Part shown: positions 1-8,359 of the stretch, piece after piece | Layout of the letters: every line of letters starts with the position of its first letter | How positions within the stretch are numbered: the first letter of the stretch is position 1 | NCBI GenBank assembly: GCA_903873705.1 | Contig: CAIQPK010000086.1 | Span: 1 to 64,000 of the forward strand | Direction of reading: 5' to 3' | Length of the DNA: 64,000 nucleotides | From: an uncultured Acidobacteriota bacterium | GTDB lineage: Bacteria > Acidobacteriota > Terriglobia > Terriglobales > Acidobacteriaceae | The notes under the pieces: generated by a model | The model's input: the letters and a program-made list of their open reading frames with translations, nothing else | Told to the model about the DNA's origin: nothing | Databases searched by the model: none | Position numbers and translations under genes: made by a program

Positions 1-139
1 GGCGCGGGCGCGGGCGGCGAGCGGGAATGCGGCGGGTGCTCGCGAGGCGTACCAGCGGCTGCTAAAGATGTGGGAACATGCCGACCCGGACCTTCCTGCG
101 CTGGTGGAAGCGAAGCGGGAGATGGCGAAGCTCTCCTGA
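1..139 (+). CDS. C-terminal fragment of a probable TPR protein (kinase-linked type)
   Basis: The frame is open from base 2 to a TGA at 137-139 and runs off the left edge, so only about 45 residues are visible. They include REAYQRLLKMWEHADPDLPA and end in an EAKREMAKLS-like helix. I know this tail (YQ-x-L-L-x-W-x-x-ADPD-x-P-x-L-x-x-A-K-x-E) from the C-termini of acidobacterial serine/threonine kinase or CadC-type proteins that end in tetratricopeptide repeats. The kinase or sensor part would lie to the left. Family identity rests on a short tail only. Confidence 0.5.
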   Translation, partial: ARARAASGNAAGAREAYQRLLKMWEHADPDLPALVEAKREMAKLS

Positions 140-173
140 GAGCTAAAATCGGACGCAACGGAGAACCTGACGT

Positions 174-1139
174 TTGCCTTTGAGTCCCGCTCGTTTCGCA
201 CCGCTGCTGATGTTCGGGATTCTTCGCCTTGCGGCTGCGCAGGTGATGGAGAAGCCGGCGGCGGTGCCACTGGCACTGGTTTCCGAGAACGCGACGCGCT
301 TGCCGAGTCTGAACACGGTTCTTGATGGTTTCAATGGCAGCGTAACGTTTGCCGTGGCGCACGATTCTTATATCGGGTGGTACGACGTGGTGACGCCGGT
401 GTTGAGTTATGCGTTTACGCCTCGGTATTCGGCGGATGTGAGCTTCTCGGTGTATCCGTACCGGCTTGCGCCGAACCAGAGCGCTACGGTGACCGCCGCT
501 ACCCGGCTGCTGACGACGAAGGGCGACCTGAGCGATGTGTTGCTGGCGTTTCATGCGACGTTCCGTCCGGGAGTGCTGCAGGACGCGGTGACGTTTTCGA
601 TGACGGCGCCGACGGGGAATCGGCCGCACGGGCTGGGGATGGGGCAGAGCACGTTCGACCTGAGCAACTATATGCAGCGCTACACGCGGCGGGGCGGGTG
701 GCTGGTGGAAACGGGTGTGGGTGACTCGGCGGGACTGTTCAACCGGCTGGTGCCGGCTGAGGACGTGTCGGCTGCGCCGGTGGCGCACTTTCAGGCGGGT
801 CTGTTTGCGTGGATGGTGGGGCGGAGTTACCTGGAGAGCGTGGCCTATGAGCAGCTGCCGATCGGCGATCAGAAGCTGTACACGACGGTGGTGGTGCGGC
901 CGGGATTTCCGCCGCAGGCCGTGGTGACGGGACGCCGGGTGGCCGAGGACAACGGGTTGACGACGTCGGTGGGGGTGCCGCTGTCGTCGCACGTGACGTG
1001 GACGACGGCTTACAACCGCAGCCTGCGGTTGCACCTGGATACGTTTTCAACGGGGGTGACTTATGTGTTCCGGTCGAGGCGGCGGTCGGATGAGGCGCTG
1101 ATCGATGCGGCTCTGCGTGAGGCGGAGCGGACGCAGTAA
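174..1139 (+). CDS. Exported protein, possible outer-membrane beta-barrel
   Basis: A 321-residue protein starting at a TTG preceded by GGAG at about 160. The first 22 residues are a hydrophobic signal-peptide-like stretch ending in AAAQ. The remainder is rich in alternating polar and aromatic residues, for example VTFAVAHDSYIGWYD and YSADVSFSVYPYR, suggesting amphipathic beta strands. A charged helical tail (RRRSDEALIDAALREAERT) closes it. It lies 34 bp behind the TPR tail on the same strand. I do not recognise the family; an outer-membrane or periplasmic location is inference from the signal and strand pattern. Confidence 0.6.
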   Translation: MPLSPARFAPLLMFGILRLAAAQVMEKPAAVPLALVSENATRLPSLNTVLDGFNGSVTFAVAHDSYIGWYDVVTPVLSYAFTPRYSADVSFSVYPYRLAPNQSATVTAATRLLTTKGDLSDVLLAFHATFRPGVLQDAVTFSMTAPTGNRPHGLGMGQSTFDLSNYMQRYTRRGGWLVETGVGDSAGLFNRLVPAEDVSAAPVAHFQAGLFAWMVGRSYLESVAYEQLPIGDQKLYTTVVVRPGFPPQAVVTGRRVAEDNGLTTSVGVPLSSHVTWTTAYNRSLRLHLDTFSTGVTYVFRSRRRSDEALIDAALREAERTQ

Positions 1140-1141
1140 AC

Positions 1142-1735
1142 CTACTGCAGCTTTTCGATCCTGGCGACCTGGTCGGGGTCCATCTGCTGGCGGATTTCCA
1201 AGAGCACCTTGATGGTGGTTTTCTGCAGGGCAGAGCGGGCCTGCGCGACAGCGTCAACCTGCGCGAAGACGGCCGCCTGGTCGACGTTGGAGGCCTTGGT
1301 GAGCTGGTCGAGCCGGGCCTTCTGGGTTTCGAGATCCTTGTAGCTGGCCAGGATGGCGCCCTTGTTGGCGTCGAAGATCGAGTCCATCCTGCGCTGCTGG
1401 TCTTTGCGCAGGCCGATGGAGTTGACGACGGTCTTGTTATCCCACCAGCGGCCGGGAGGGCCGAGGGGCGTGGCCGAACGCGAGGCGTTGCCGTTATTGG
1501 GTGATGCGGCTGGGTTGGCCGACGGTGCGTTGCGGGGCTCGCGGATGGGGCCACGGTCGCCGCGATCGCCACGTTCGCCGGGCATGCCCATGCCGCCTGG
1601 GCCTCCTGGCATGCCTGGGCCACCCGGGCCGCGCGGCGGGCCGCCGGGGCCACGGTTCTGCGCACTGGCGCTGAGGGCCAGCGCGGCAGTGAAGCAGGAA
1701 ACCGTCAGGAGATGTCTTGCCAGTCGAGCGGTCAT
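1142..1735 (-). CDS. Spy/CpxP-like periplasmic protein with Gly-Pro-rich linker
   Basis: Start chosen at the ATG at 1735, with AAGGA about 6 nt upstream; an earlier in-frame ATG at 1774 would bury the signal peptide. After the signal peptide (ending ALSASAQ) comes a collagen-like Gly/Pro/Arg-rich linker of about 50 residues, then a helical part. LRKDQQRRMDSIFDANKGAI followed by long amphipathic helices matches the LTXXQ/Spy-CpxP layout of periplasmic metal- or stress-responsive chaperones. It is convergent with the upstream gene, with 2 bp between the stops. The low-complexity linker is unusual for Spy. Confidence 0.6.
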   Translation of the reverse strand: MTARLARHLLTVSCFTAALALSASAQNRGPGGPPRGPGGPGMPGGPGGMGMPGERGDRGDRGPIREPRNAPSANPAASPNNGNASRSATPLGPPGRWWDNKTVVNSIGLRKDQQRRMDSIFDANKGAILASYKDLETQKARLDQLTKASNVDQAAVFAQVDAVAQARSALQKTTIKVLLEIRQQMDPDQVARIEKLQ

Positions 1736-2100
1736 CTCGGTCCTTGGTGGAAACCGCCTGGAAACGTGCGGCATTGATACTGGGCTTGTTACTCGGCGCT
1801 CTGGGTGTTTGCCGATCCGGTTACAAGTGGATCATAAAACCGGGATCGCCTTTTGCCTATATCAACAGAGACGACAGAAGGGGGGGTAAAGGTTACATGG
1901 AATACAGATAAATTCTGCGGCTGAGGCGAGATACGCTGGCCGGGCGGCCACCTGGGGTGCGTTGCCGTTGGCGCAGGACTCCGAAGTTGCCGGGTGGGCT
2001 GGCAAGTGGACGGTGGTAAGGATAGGATGATGGGCAGTAACGATGAGTCCCAACTAATTTTTCTGACGCCGCAAGCCGGCGTACAAGAATGGAAGAATTG
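1736..2100. other. Intergenic region, no gene seen
   Basis: This 365-bp stretch lies between two divergent genes that encode exported proteins and should hold both promoters. I see no convincing coding frame, tRNA or riboswitch fold in it. Confidence 0.5.
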
Positions 2101-2598
2101 ATGCGAAAAGCGAGTTTGACGATGGTATTGGCGGTATCGGTTCTGGCGGTGGCTTCATTCCGGGGCGCGATGGGGCAGGCTAAGGCTGCTGACGATGCGG
2201 GCGCACGCCAGTGTGTCGCTAACTATATTGATGGCTTCAATCATCACGACGCAAAAGAAGTGGCGATGGCGTTTGCCGAGGATGCGGACCGGACCACGGT
2301 GCGCGGCGACTATGCGCATGGCCGCGAGGAGCTGGAGAAGAGCTATGCCGGGCTGTTCAGCGGACGGTTGAAGAACGCCGTGCGGACAGCGAAGGTGACG
2401 AGGGTGCGCTGGGTGGCGCCGGGTGTCGCGGTGGTGGATGCTGACTGGGAAATGACCGGAGCGGTGACGGAAACCGGCGCACCGGCCCCGGCGGGCAAGG
2501 GCTTTATCGACCTGGTTGCGACTAAGGTGAAGGGTGCGTGGAAGATTACGGTTTTCCATGAGGCACAGTTTCCGGCGGCTCCTGCACCGGCCAAGTAG
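2101..2598 (+). CDS. Exported SnoaL-like (SgcJ/EcaC-type) protein
   Basis: A 165-residue protein from the ATG at 2101, which has GGAAG just upstream; an ATG at 2089 is possible but lacks a Shine-Dalgarno. An N-terminal signal peptide (about 25 residues, ending GAMGQA) is followed by a single NTF2-like fold domain. Typical elements are the helix CVANYIDGFNHHDAKEVAMA, the AEDADRTT strand, a GREELEKSY helix, and strands ending WKITVFHEAQF. Such DUF4440/SgcJ domains bind small molecules, but no substrate can be inferred. It is monocistronic with a clear terminator behind it. Confidence 0.7.
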   Translation: MRKASLTMVLAVSVLAVASFRGAMGQAKAADDAGARQCVANYIDGFNHHDAKEVAMAFAEDADRTTVRGDYAHGREELEKSYAGLFSGRLKNAVRTAKVTRVRWVAPGVAVVDADWEMTGAVTETGAPAPAGKGFIDLVATKVKGAWKITVFHEAQFPAAPAPAK

Positions 2599-2623
2599 AA
2601 CGCGCTCGATCTGGTGTACGACG

Positions 2624-2648
2624 AAAGCCCTCCTTGTGGAGGGCTTTT
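2624..2648 (+). terminator. Intrinsic terminator
   Basis: A perfect 10-bp stem (AAAGCCCTCC at 2624-2633 with GGAGGGCTTT at 2638-2647, loop TTGT) runs into a short T-run. It lies 26 bp past the stop of the SnoaL-like gene. Confidence 0.75.
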
Positions 2649-2698
2649 GCCTGGGTGGCGTGTCGGGGTAGAGCCGACGTGGGGAGCGGGACAGGGCT

Positions 2699-3217
2699 TC
2701 AGCGCGCGGCGGTTGCTTGGCTTGCCTTCGGGGCGTTTTTCTTCGCCTTCTCCGCCTGACCGGCTTTGGTTTTCAAGCGCGATTGTTCGTACATCTCGAT
2801 CCACTGCTCGCTTGAAATTTCCGAGATGAGTTTGCCGATGGCTTCGAGCGGCAGATCCTCCGGCGACTTGAAGTGCACGCAACATTTTCCCATGTCGAGC
2901 TTCTTCCCGGCCGCTTTAAAGACGGCTTTGAGCTGCTCGAGTTGGCTTTCACTCCAGAACGCGCCCATCAGGTAGAGCGAGCAGTAGTTCTTCTGCGAAG
3001 CGACGGCGACGTAGAGGATCGGCTGCTGGTTGTACGTATCGGGATAGCGTGACAAGGGGATCGTCCAACCGATGGTGCCCCAGACAAGGCACTCATGGTA
3101 GCCGGGCGGAATGTATTTGTTGACGAGGGCTCGGACCGCCGTGATGGTCTTGGCACGGTCGGCAGGGAGCGAGGCGATGTATTGGGCCGGTGTCTTGACG
3201 TTGGGTGGTGGCTTCAT
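2699..3217 (-). CDS. DUF1801 (YdhG-like) domain protein
   Basis: A 172-residue cytoplasmic protein. The ATG at 3217 has GGGAGAA upstream. The DUF1801 core fills residues 8-140: an N-terminal helix (QYIASLPADRAKTITAVRAL), then the strand WGTIGWTIPLS, YVAVASQKNYCSLYLMG, and a Cys-containing strand GKCCVHFKSPEDLPLEAIGK. A Lys/Ala-rich tail follows. Members resemble the frataxin-like YdhG fold, and their function is unknown. It stands alone, convergent with the SnoaL-like gene. Confidence 0.75.
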   Translation of the reverse strand: MKPPPNVKTPAQYIASLPADRAKTITAVRALVNKYIPPGYHECLVWGTIGWTIPLSRYPDTYNQQPILYVAVASQKNYCSLYLMGAFWSESQLEQLKAVFKAAGKKLDMGKCCVHFKSPEDLPLEAIGKLISEISSEQWIEMYEQSRLKTKAGQAEKAKKNAPKASQATAAR

Positions 3218-3332
3218 GGGTTCGTTTTCTCCCGGTGCGGTGGATTCTGCTACCGTGGCGGAGGGTTGTCAATGGAAACGGGAGTGGTGGGGGAAGAGCA
3301 GGGTGACTCTTCCTCCTGAAACGATGGTTGGT

Positions 3333-4463
3333 TCATGACCGGACGTTTTGAACAATCCCCTTGGCTCGCAGACCGGCCTCAGCCCTGGAGAAATAGTCTT
3401 CGACCGTTCCTTGAGTGCCGATCCACTCGATGTAGCGCGCAATACCTTGCTCGATGGTGGTTTGTGGAACGTATCCGATCGATCGCATGCGACTGATATC
3501 CGAGATCAAGGAACGAATCTCTCCGGGACGAAACTCTCCCCGGACGAGTGGGGCGACGTTGACCCCGAGCTGATTTGCGATGATGCCGGCAAGGTCGCGC
3601 ACGCTGGTTGCTCGTCCGCTGCCGACATTAACTGGCAGACCATCCAGGTCACTGCAGGTGGCCGCAAGCAGGTTGGCTTGTGCGATGTCTTCGACAAAGC
3701 AGAGATCGCGGGTCTGTCCTCCATCTTCGTACATAACCGGGGGCTGGCCGTTCAAAAGACGGGTGCAGAAGATGGCAATGACGCCGGTGTAGGGATTGAA
3801 GAGCGATTGACGCGGACCGTAGGTGCAGGAGTAACGTAGCGCCACGGTCGGGATGCCGGTCTGCTTGCCCCACAGAAGGACGAGCCGTTCCTGATCGACC
3901 TTGGTCAGTGCGTAAACGGTTTCGCCACCGCCGGGCGTGGCTTCAGGCGTGGGGATGGAGGTGGTGGGCTTGCCACAGAGGGGACAGTGGACACTGAAGT
4001 CACCGGCGCGGAGCTGCTCTGCGGGACGCAACAGAGGAACGACGTGGCCATGTTGCGGGCAGTTGGCCGCGCCCTCGCTGTATACGGCCTGCGAACTGGC
4101 TACGAGAACCTTTTGGATCGGTAGATGGTGGTCGCGAATGATCTCCAGCATCTGCGCTGTGCCAAAGCTGTTGACCAGGACGTACTTCGCCATCTCCGGC
4201 ATATAGCCGCCGTAAGCGGCCTCGTGAAAGACGACATCAATGTCGATGAGGGCGGAGTGCATCGTTTCGTAGTCCTGTACGTTTCCGAGACGCAATTCCG
4301 CTGCGGGGTTTACCCACTCGGGCTTGCCGTTCTTGTGCGTCTGCGGCTCCAGGTTGTCGAGGATGCGGACAGTCCAGCCCTCGCTCAGGAGGAGATCGAC
4401 GATGTGAGATCCGATGAGACCGGCGACGCCGGTGACGAGTGCACGCTTTCGATGTGTGACCAT
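3333..4463 (-). CDS. NAD-dependent epimerase, dTDP-L-rhamnose 4-epimerase type
   Basis: A 376-residue extended short-chain dehydrogenase. GVAGLIGSH near residue 13 is the NAD-binding glycine motif, and YALTKVDQE is the catalytic YxxxK. Between them is a Cys-rich insertion (CPQHGHVVPLL then VHCPLCGKP) followed by TPEATPGGGETVYA. To my knowledge this insertion marks the WbiB-like dTDP-L-rhamnose 4-epimerase subgroup. GVIAIFCTRLLNG and the DGGQTRDLCFVEDIAQAN segment also match. GGAG precedes the ATG. It is the last gene of a minus-strand run with glycosyltransferases, so a nucleotide-sugar substrate is likely. Confidence 0.75.
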   Translation of the reverse strand: MVTHRKRALVTGVAGLIGSHIVDLLLSEGWTVRILDNLEPQTHKNGKPEWVNPAAELRLGNVQDYETMHSALIDIDVVFHEAAYGGYMPEMAKYVLVNSFGTAQMLEIIRDHHLPIQKVLVASSQAVYSEGAANCPQHGHVVPLLRPAEQLRAGDFSVHCPLCGKPTTSIPTPEATPGGGETVYALTKVDQERLVLLWGKQTGIPTVALRYSCTYGPRQSLFNPYTGVIAIFCTRLLNGQPPVMYEDGGQTRDLCFVEDIAQANLLAATCSDLDGLPVNVGSGRATSVRDLAGIIANQLGVNVAPLVRGEFRPGEIRSLISDISRMRSIGYVPQTTIEQGIARYIEWIGTQGTVEDYFSRAEAGLRAKGIVQNVRS

Positions 4464-4504
4464 AATCCGTCTCCGTAAAAAATTGCCGAGTAACGTTGTG
4501 AGGC

Positions 4505-5203
4505 CTACGTGCGGCCAGGATAAGAAGTGCGAAGGAGCACGGCGAGAATGCGGACCCCGGTCTTCAAGGATGCCATCAGGTTGCCCGATACTTTACTCAA
4601 TCCGCCTCTTCTGCACTGGTAGTCGACGGCAATCTCCTGAATGCGGAGGTGCTGCTTCGCGGCCTTGGCCTGCATTTCCAGGTTCCAGCCGTAAGTCATT
4701 TCGGACATCATCAGCTGCTCCAGCGACGACCTGCGAATCGCGCGGAACGGGCCCATATCGGTGTAGCGAACACCGTGAAGAAGACGCAGGAGCAGCGCTA
4801 CGAAGTGTCCTGCGAAGACCTGGCTGGCAAGCATTGAACCGGGCTCACGATGGCCTCGAAGCCGCGAACCGATGACGAAGTCCGCTTCACCTGCTGCGAT
4901 GGGAGCGACAAGGCGTGGGAGGTCGGCAATGACGTCGCTGCCATCGCCATCCATGAAGACGAGGATCGTACTGCTGGTTATGGCGGCACTGGAGCCGGCG
5001 CTGCAAGCGGCGCCGTAACCTCGGGGCGAAGTAACGACGCGCGCTCCAGCCGCGGCGGCAATCTCCGCCGTGCCATCACTGGAGCCGTTGTCGACAACGA
5101 TGCACTCGGCGATGCTGGACCACGGCATCGCGGCGACGACCTGCCCGATCGAATCCTGTTCATTGAGCGCCGGGATGATAACCGAGATGGTTGGTGAACT
5201 CAC
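4505..5203 (-). CDS. GT2 family glycosyltransferase
   Basis: Start set at the GTG at 5203, because the family core begins right after it (PTISVIIPALNEQDSIGQVV) and GGAG lies upstream; the open frame extends further without family similarity. This is a DPM1/DPG-synthase-like GT-A domain: VVDNGSSDGTAEIAAAAGA, then FMDGDGSD as the DxD metal site, then DFVIGSRLRG and DMGPFRAIRR. There is no long C-terminal membrane domain. It probably moves a sugar from a nucleotide donor to a lipid carrier or glycan. It lies 52 bp behind the membrane mannosyltransferase-like gene and 41 bp before the epimerase. Confidence 0.8.
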   Translation of the reverse strand: MSSPTISVIIPALNEQDSIGQVVAAMPWSSIAECIVVDNGSSDGTAEIAAAAGARVVTSPRGYGAACSAGSSAAITSSTILVFMDGDGSDVIADLPRLVAPIAAGEADFVIGSRLRGHREPGSMLASQVFAGHFVALLLRLLHGVRYTDMGPFRAIRRSSLEQLMMSEMTYGWNLEMQAKAAKQHLRIQEIAVDYQCRRGGLSKVSGNLMASLKTGVRILAVLLRTSYPGRT

Positions 5204-5255
5204 GAACTCATGCTCTCCAGCTTTGGCCTTTGACGAGAAAACGAACGGCGGCGAG

Positions 5256-6680
5256 TCATTGCCGATGCTCCTGTACGAGCCTGAAATAGGGCCGATGAAT
5301 GGGCCAGCGACGCAGCAATACATCCAACAGGAACGCGGTGAGGACGCCGCTGTACAGGATTTTATTGAGCAAATATTGTTGCGGCCCGGCGCCTACGGCG
5401 AGAGCGGTAGTGCACATGTAGAAGAGACCGCAAACGTAGGCGAAAACCGTGAGGTCCGGAACCAGCGTGAGGAAGGGCACCAGCCACGCGACGTACCAGG
5501 GGTAGTGCGGCGAAAAGAGCAGCATCAGCGCGAGCGCCAGCGCGAAGGCGGGAACCAGAAAGCCGGCATCGGCAGGAAGGCCGAAGCGACGGATTTGCGC
5601 ACTGTCCGTTCGGACGGGCTGCGGTCGGCAGCACGTTCTCCAGCACCAGGCGACGAGTGCGGCGAAGATGAGCGCAGCAAAAACAAGATACGGTACGGTC
5701 GAAAGCTGATGAAGGCCCGGGGTGTGTTGCGCGAGTTCGAGGAGGAAGTAGCGCGCTCCGCTGTCCATCCCCTCTTCCTGCACGTAGCTTCCAAGGAAGC
5801 CAAAGACCCGGATGCCGACGCTGGAGTAACAACCGTAGCCGAGCGCAATGACGGCGGCGACCGTTGCGGGCATCTTGTATTCTCCGCGGCGAAAGAGTGC
5901 GGGCAGCAGAACGAGCGGATACATCTTGGTCATGATGGCGAGGCCCAGGAAGAGCCCGGTGAGGATCGGCTGCTTGCGGTAGCGCGACAGAAGAGCGAGC
6001 GCGATGAAGGCCATGGCGATGGAGTCGAGGTGGCCGGAGCTCCCGATCTCCCAGACGAGTAACGGGCACCACGCATAGAGCAGCGATTGCTCACGGCGGA
6101 TGCCGAGTTCGCGCAGGAATTTTATGAGGGCGTACAGGGTCAGGCCTTCGAAAAGAACCATCGCCGTTTTCATGAACGTCATCGTGGGGTTGATGAAGGT
6201 GATGACGTAGAAGAAGAGCTGCGCGACCGGCGGATAGATGGTATGGGCGTAGTCGCGGCGATTGATGTTGTCGAAGAGTTCCTGGTTCGGTTCGCGCAGA
6301 AACGAGAGGGCCGGATCACCGGGCACATAGCGGTAGGGCGAAATGCCGGCGTGCTGAACGACACCGTCCCAGGCATAACGGTAGATATCGGATGAGAGGT
6401 GCGGCGGCGGAAACAAGGTGACCAGGCGGAAGGCAACCGCAAAGGCGAGGATGATTCCGAAGGTGTAACGATCGACAGGCTGCGTGAGGATGATGATGAC
6501 GGCGAACGCGTAAAGGATGGCGGACCAGCCGGAAACGCCTGAAAAACCCATGGTGAAGTGGTCGAACTCGCTGACGAGTTGGCGCGTGAGAAGAAGTAGG
6601 CCCGACCCGATGAGGATCAGGGCGGCGTTGGTCTGCCATGGCCGTGCATGGCTCCAATGGCCAGGGCGTGTGAGCTTCAT
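5256..6680 (-). CDS. Polytopic membrane glycosyltransferase, GT87/mannosyltransferase-like
   Basis: A 474-residue protein with about 11 hydrophobic segments. The first luminal-type loop carries LSSDIYRYAWDGVVQHAGIS and PYRYVPGDP, the layout of GT-C enzymes (DUF2029/GT87) that use lipid-linked sugars. A later LLFSPHYPWYVAWLVPFL matches the conserved C-terminal motif. Its ATG overlaps the stop of the DUF2064 gene (ATGA), so translation is probably coupled. The GT2 next door could supply its polyprenyl-phosphate sugar donor. The acceptor is not evident. Confidence 0.75.
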   Translation of the reverse strand: MKLTRPGHWSHARPWQTNAALILIGSGLLLLTRQLVSEFDHFTMGFSGVSGWSAILYAFAVIIILTQPVDRYTFGIILAFAVAFRLVTLFPPPHLSSDIYRYAWDGVVQHAGISPYRYVPGDPALSFLREPNQELFDNINRRDYAHTIYPPVAQLFFYVITFINPTMTFMKTAMVLFEGLTLYALIKFLRELGIRREQSLLYAWCPLLVWEIGSSGHLDSIAMAFIALALLSRYRKQPILTGLFLGLAIMTKMYPLVLLPALFRRGEYKMPATVAAVIALGYGCYSSVGIRVFGFLGSYVQEEGMDSGARYFLLELAQHTPGLHQLSTVPYLVFAALIFAALVAWCWRTCCRPQPVRTDSAQIRRFGLPADAGFLVPAFALALALMLLFSPHYPWYVAWLVPFLTLVPDLTVFAYVCGLFYMCTTALAVGAGPQQYLLNKILYSGVLTAFLLDVLLRRWPIHRPYFRLVQEHRQ

Positions 6681-7435
6681 GGGCGCGGTCCAAAAAGTTG
6701 TTGGAGGAATTCGCGGCTATGCGGGGCTGGATATCCAGGAGCTTGCGTAAAGTACGGCGGCTTGCTCTCGAGAAGTTCATCGCAAAGCAGATCGAGGGTC
6801 TTGCCGTCGTCAACGTCGTACCAGATGGGAAGCTCCATCAGCTCAATGCCTGCACTGGCGATGGCCAAAGCCGTCTCGGCGTAGACGGCTGGCGTGCTCC
6901 AGTTGATGTTGGCGAAGGGTTCCGGGTGCGGTTGCTTGAGACCGATCAGGTAGTATCCGCCGTCATCTGAGCCGCCCAGTACGATGCGGTCGCCGGGACG
7001 GTTCAGCTCCGCAGCGGCCTTCTCAAAGACACTGGCGGGTACGGTCGGAGAATCGGAGTCGATCAGGCATACCGCGCCAAAACCGCACGCAAGGAGGTCT
7101 TTCGCAGCGGCCAGCAGCCTTTCTCCAAAGCCGTCACCGCGTTGAGGAATGAGCGCGAAGCCGTCGGGAAGGAGGCCATCGAAGAGGTCCTCGTCCCCAA
7201 CGGGAGTGTAGGAGATAAGGCCGGATGCCACTCCGCCCGCGGCCACTTCGGCAATGTTCTGGGTCGTATCCCTAAGGAAGCAGATGTTGAGCGCTGCTGA
7301 CTGCTCGAGCGTAAGAGGGGGACACAACCGGGTCTTCACCTTACCCGGGCGAGGCGCCTTCGCCATCACGGCAAGGGCACACTTCGACCCTAACGCAGGG
7401 TCGAAGTGCGATGGATCAAGAATGAGACAGGACAT
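6677..7435 (-). CDS. TIGR04282/DUF2064 family glycosyltransferase
   Basis: A 252-residue single-domain GT-A-like protein. Diagnostic segments are LAVMAKAPRPGKVKTRLCPP at the N-terminus, QRGDGFGERLLAA, CLIDSDSPTVPASVFEKA, GGSDDGGYYLIGL and YDVDDGKTLDLL. Members are often called arsenosugar-biosynthesis glycosyltransferases because some sit beside arsM. No arsM-type enzyme is visible here, so that name is not transferred. Its ATG follows the methyltransferase stop directly (TGAATG). Confidence 0.8.
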   Translation of the reverse strand: MSCLILDPSHFDPALGSKCALAVMAKAPRPGKVKTRLCPPLTLEQSAALNICFLRDTTQNIAEVAAGGVASGLISYTPVGDEDLFDGLLPDGFALIPQRGDGFGERLLAAAKDLLACGFGAVCLIDSDSPTVPASVFEKAAAELNRPGDRIVLGGSDDGGYYLIGLKQPHPEPFANINWSTPAVYAETALAIASAGIELMELPIWYDVDDGKTLDLLCDELLESKPPYFTQAPGYPAPHSREFLQQLFGPRP

Positions 7436-8164
7436 TCAGGCGGCACTCCGGTTGGACTCGTCGATGTGCAACTTGCCCTTTTCGCAAATCGCATATTGAT
7501 ACCAGCCATCGTAGTGCACATCCACCGAAGCCCAGCGGGGTGTCTGAACCAGTGCAACGAAATCCGCGCGCGGCATGACCTCGGCCTGTTGTGGCTCGCG
7601 GTATTTCTCCGCGGGGTTGGCGGTGAGGCGGGCCAGCAGCCACATTGCGCTCAGGGGCAGGCGAGTTCGGAATCCGGAAGTGGGTTCCGCGATGAAGCAT
7701 CGGCCGCCCGGCCGCAGGACGCGAAAGATCTCCGCGAGGACCGCTTTCTTGTCGGGAACGATGAGGAATAGGCGGGACACGATCACCGCATCTACGGAAG
7801 CCGTGGGCTCGGCCAGCTTCTGGGCATCGCCCTCGGAAAAACTGCAGTTCCGCAGACTGAGGTTTTCGGCGCGAGTCCGGGCCCGGCGGATAAGGCGTTT
7901 GGATAAGTCGATGCCCGTCGCCGTGATTTGGGGAAAGTCCTTGGCAAAGCGACAGGCATAAAGCCCTGGACCACATCCCAGCTCAAGCACCCGGGCGCCC
8001 GCAACCGGAGTGCCGCCGGGAAAAAACGCGCTGGTAATTTCCGGAGTGTGGTCGCGAAACAGGTACTCCCGGCAAAGCGCATATAACCAGTGACATCGTT
8101 CGAACAGGCTTTCCGGCGCGGCCGCCATGTTTTGGCCGGCGATATCGTATTGGTTTAAATCCAT
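7436..8164 (-). CDS. Class I SAM-dependent methyltransferase
   Basis: A 242-residue protein with a Rossmann-fold methyltransferase domain at about residues 40-160. VLELGCGPGLYACRFA is motif I, GIDLSKRLIRRAR motif II, GDAQKLAEP and VDAVIVSRLF motif III/IV, and LRPGGRCFIAEP the post-motif region. An N-terminal aromatic-rich helix (CHWLYALCREYLF) may form the substrate cap. It is translationally adjacent to the DUF2064 gene and probably methylates a sugar or lipid intermediate of the same pathway, which is inference. A 195-bp gap separates it from the oxidoreductase gene. Confidence 0.75.
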   Translation of the reverse strand: MDLNQYDIAGQNMAAAPESLFERCHWLYALCREYLFRDHTPEITSAFFPGGTPVAGARVLELGCGPGLYACRFAKDFPQITATGIDLSKRLIRRARTRAENLSLRNCSFSEGDAQKLAEPTASVDAVIVSRLFLIVPDKKAVLAEIFRVLRPGGRCFIAEPTSGFRTRLPLSAMWLLARLTANPAEKYREPQQAEVMPRADFVALVQTPRWASVDVHYDGWYQYAICEKGKLHIDESNRSAA

Positions 8165-8359
8165 GGTTTCAGCTCACTTGAACCTGGGATGAGAGGTAAA
8201 GCATAGGCAAGCCGGTTGCAGGATATATTCCGACAATGTTGGACGCCGAACTGCAGGAGTAGAGTCTGGGCGGGCAAGCCGGGTTGTATGGTCAACCAGC
8301 CGGTCATTTGCCGCCTGTTATGTGTTGACGGCAACGGCAGTGATGACGCGTGATGTTTT

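Noticed and set aside
6677-7435. Arsenosugar biosynthesis role for the DUF2064 gene
   Set aside because: No ArsM-like methyltransferase with the required cysteines and no radical-SAM partner nearby; the neighbourhood is glycan-related.
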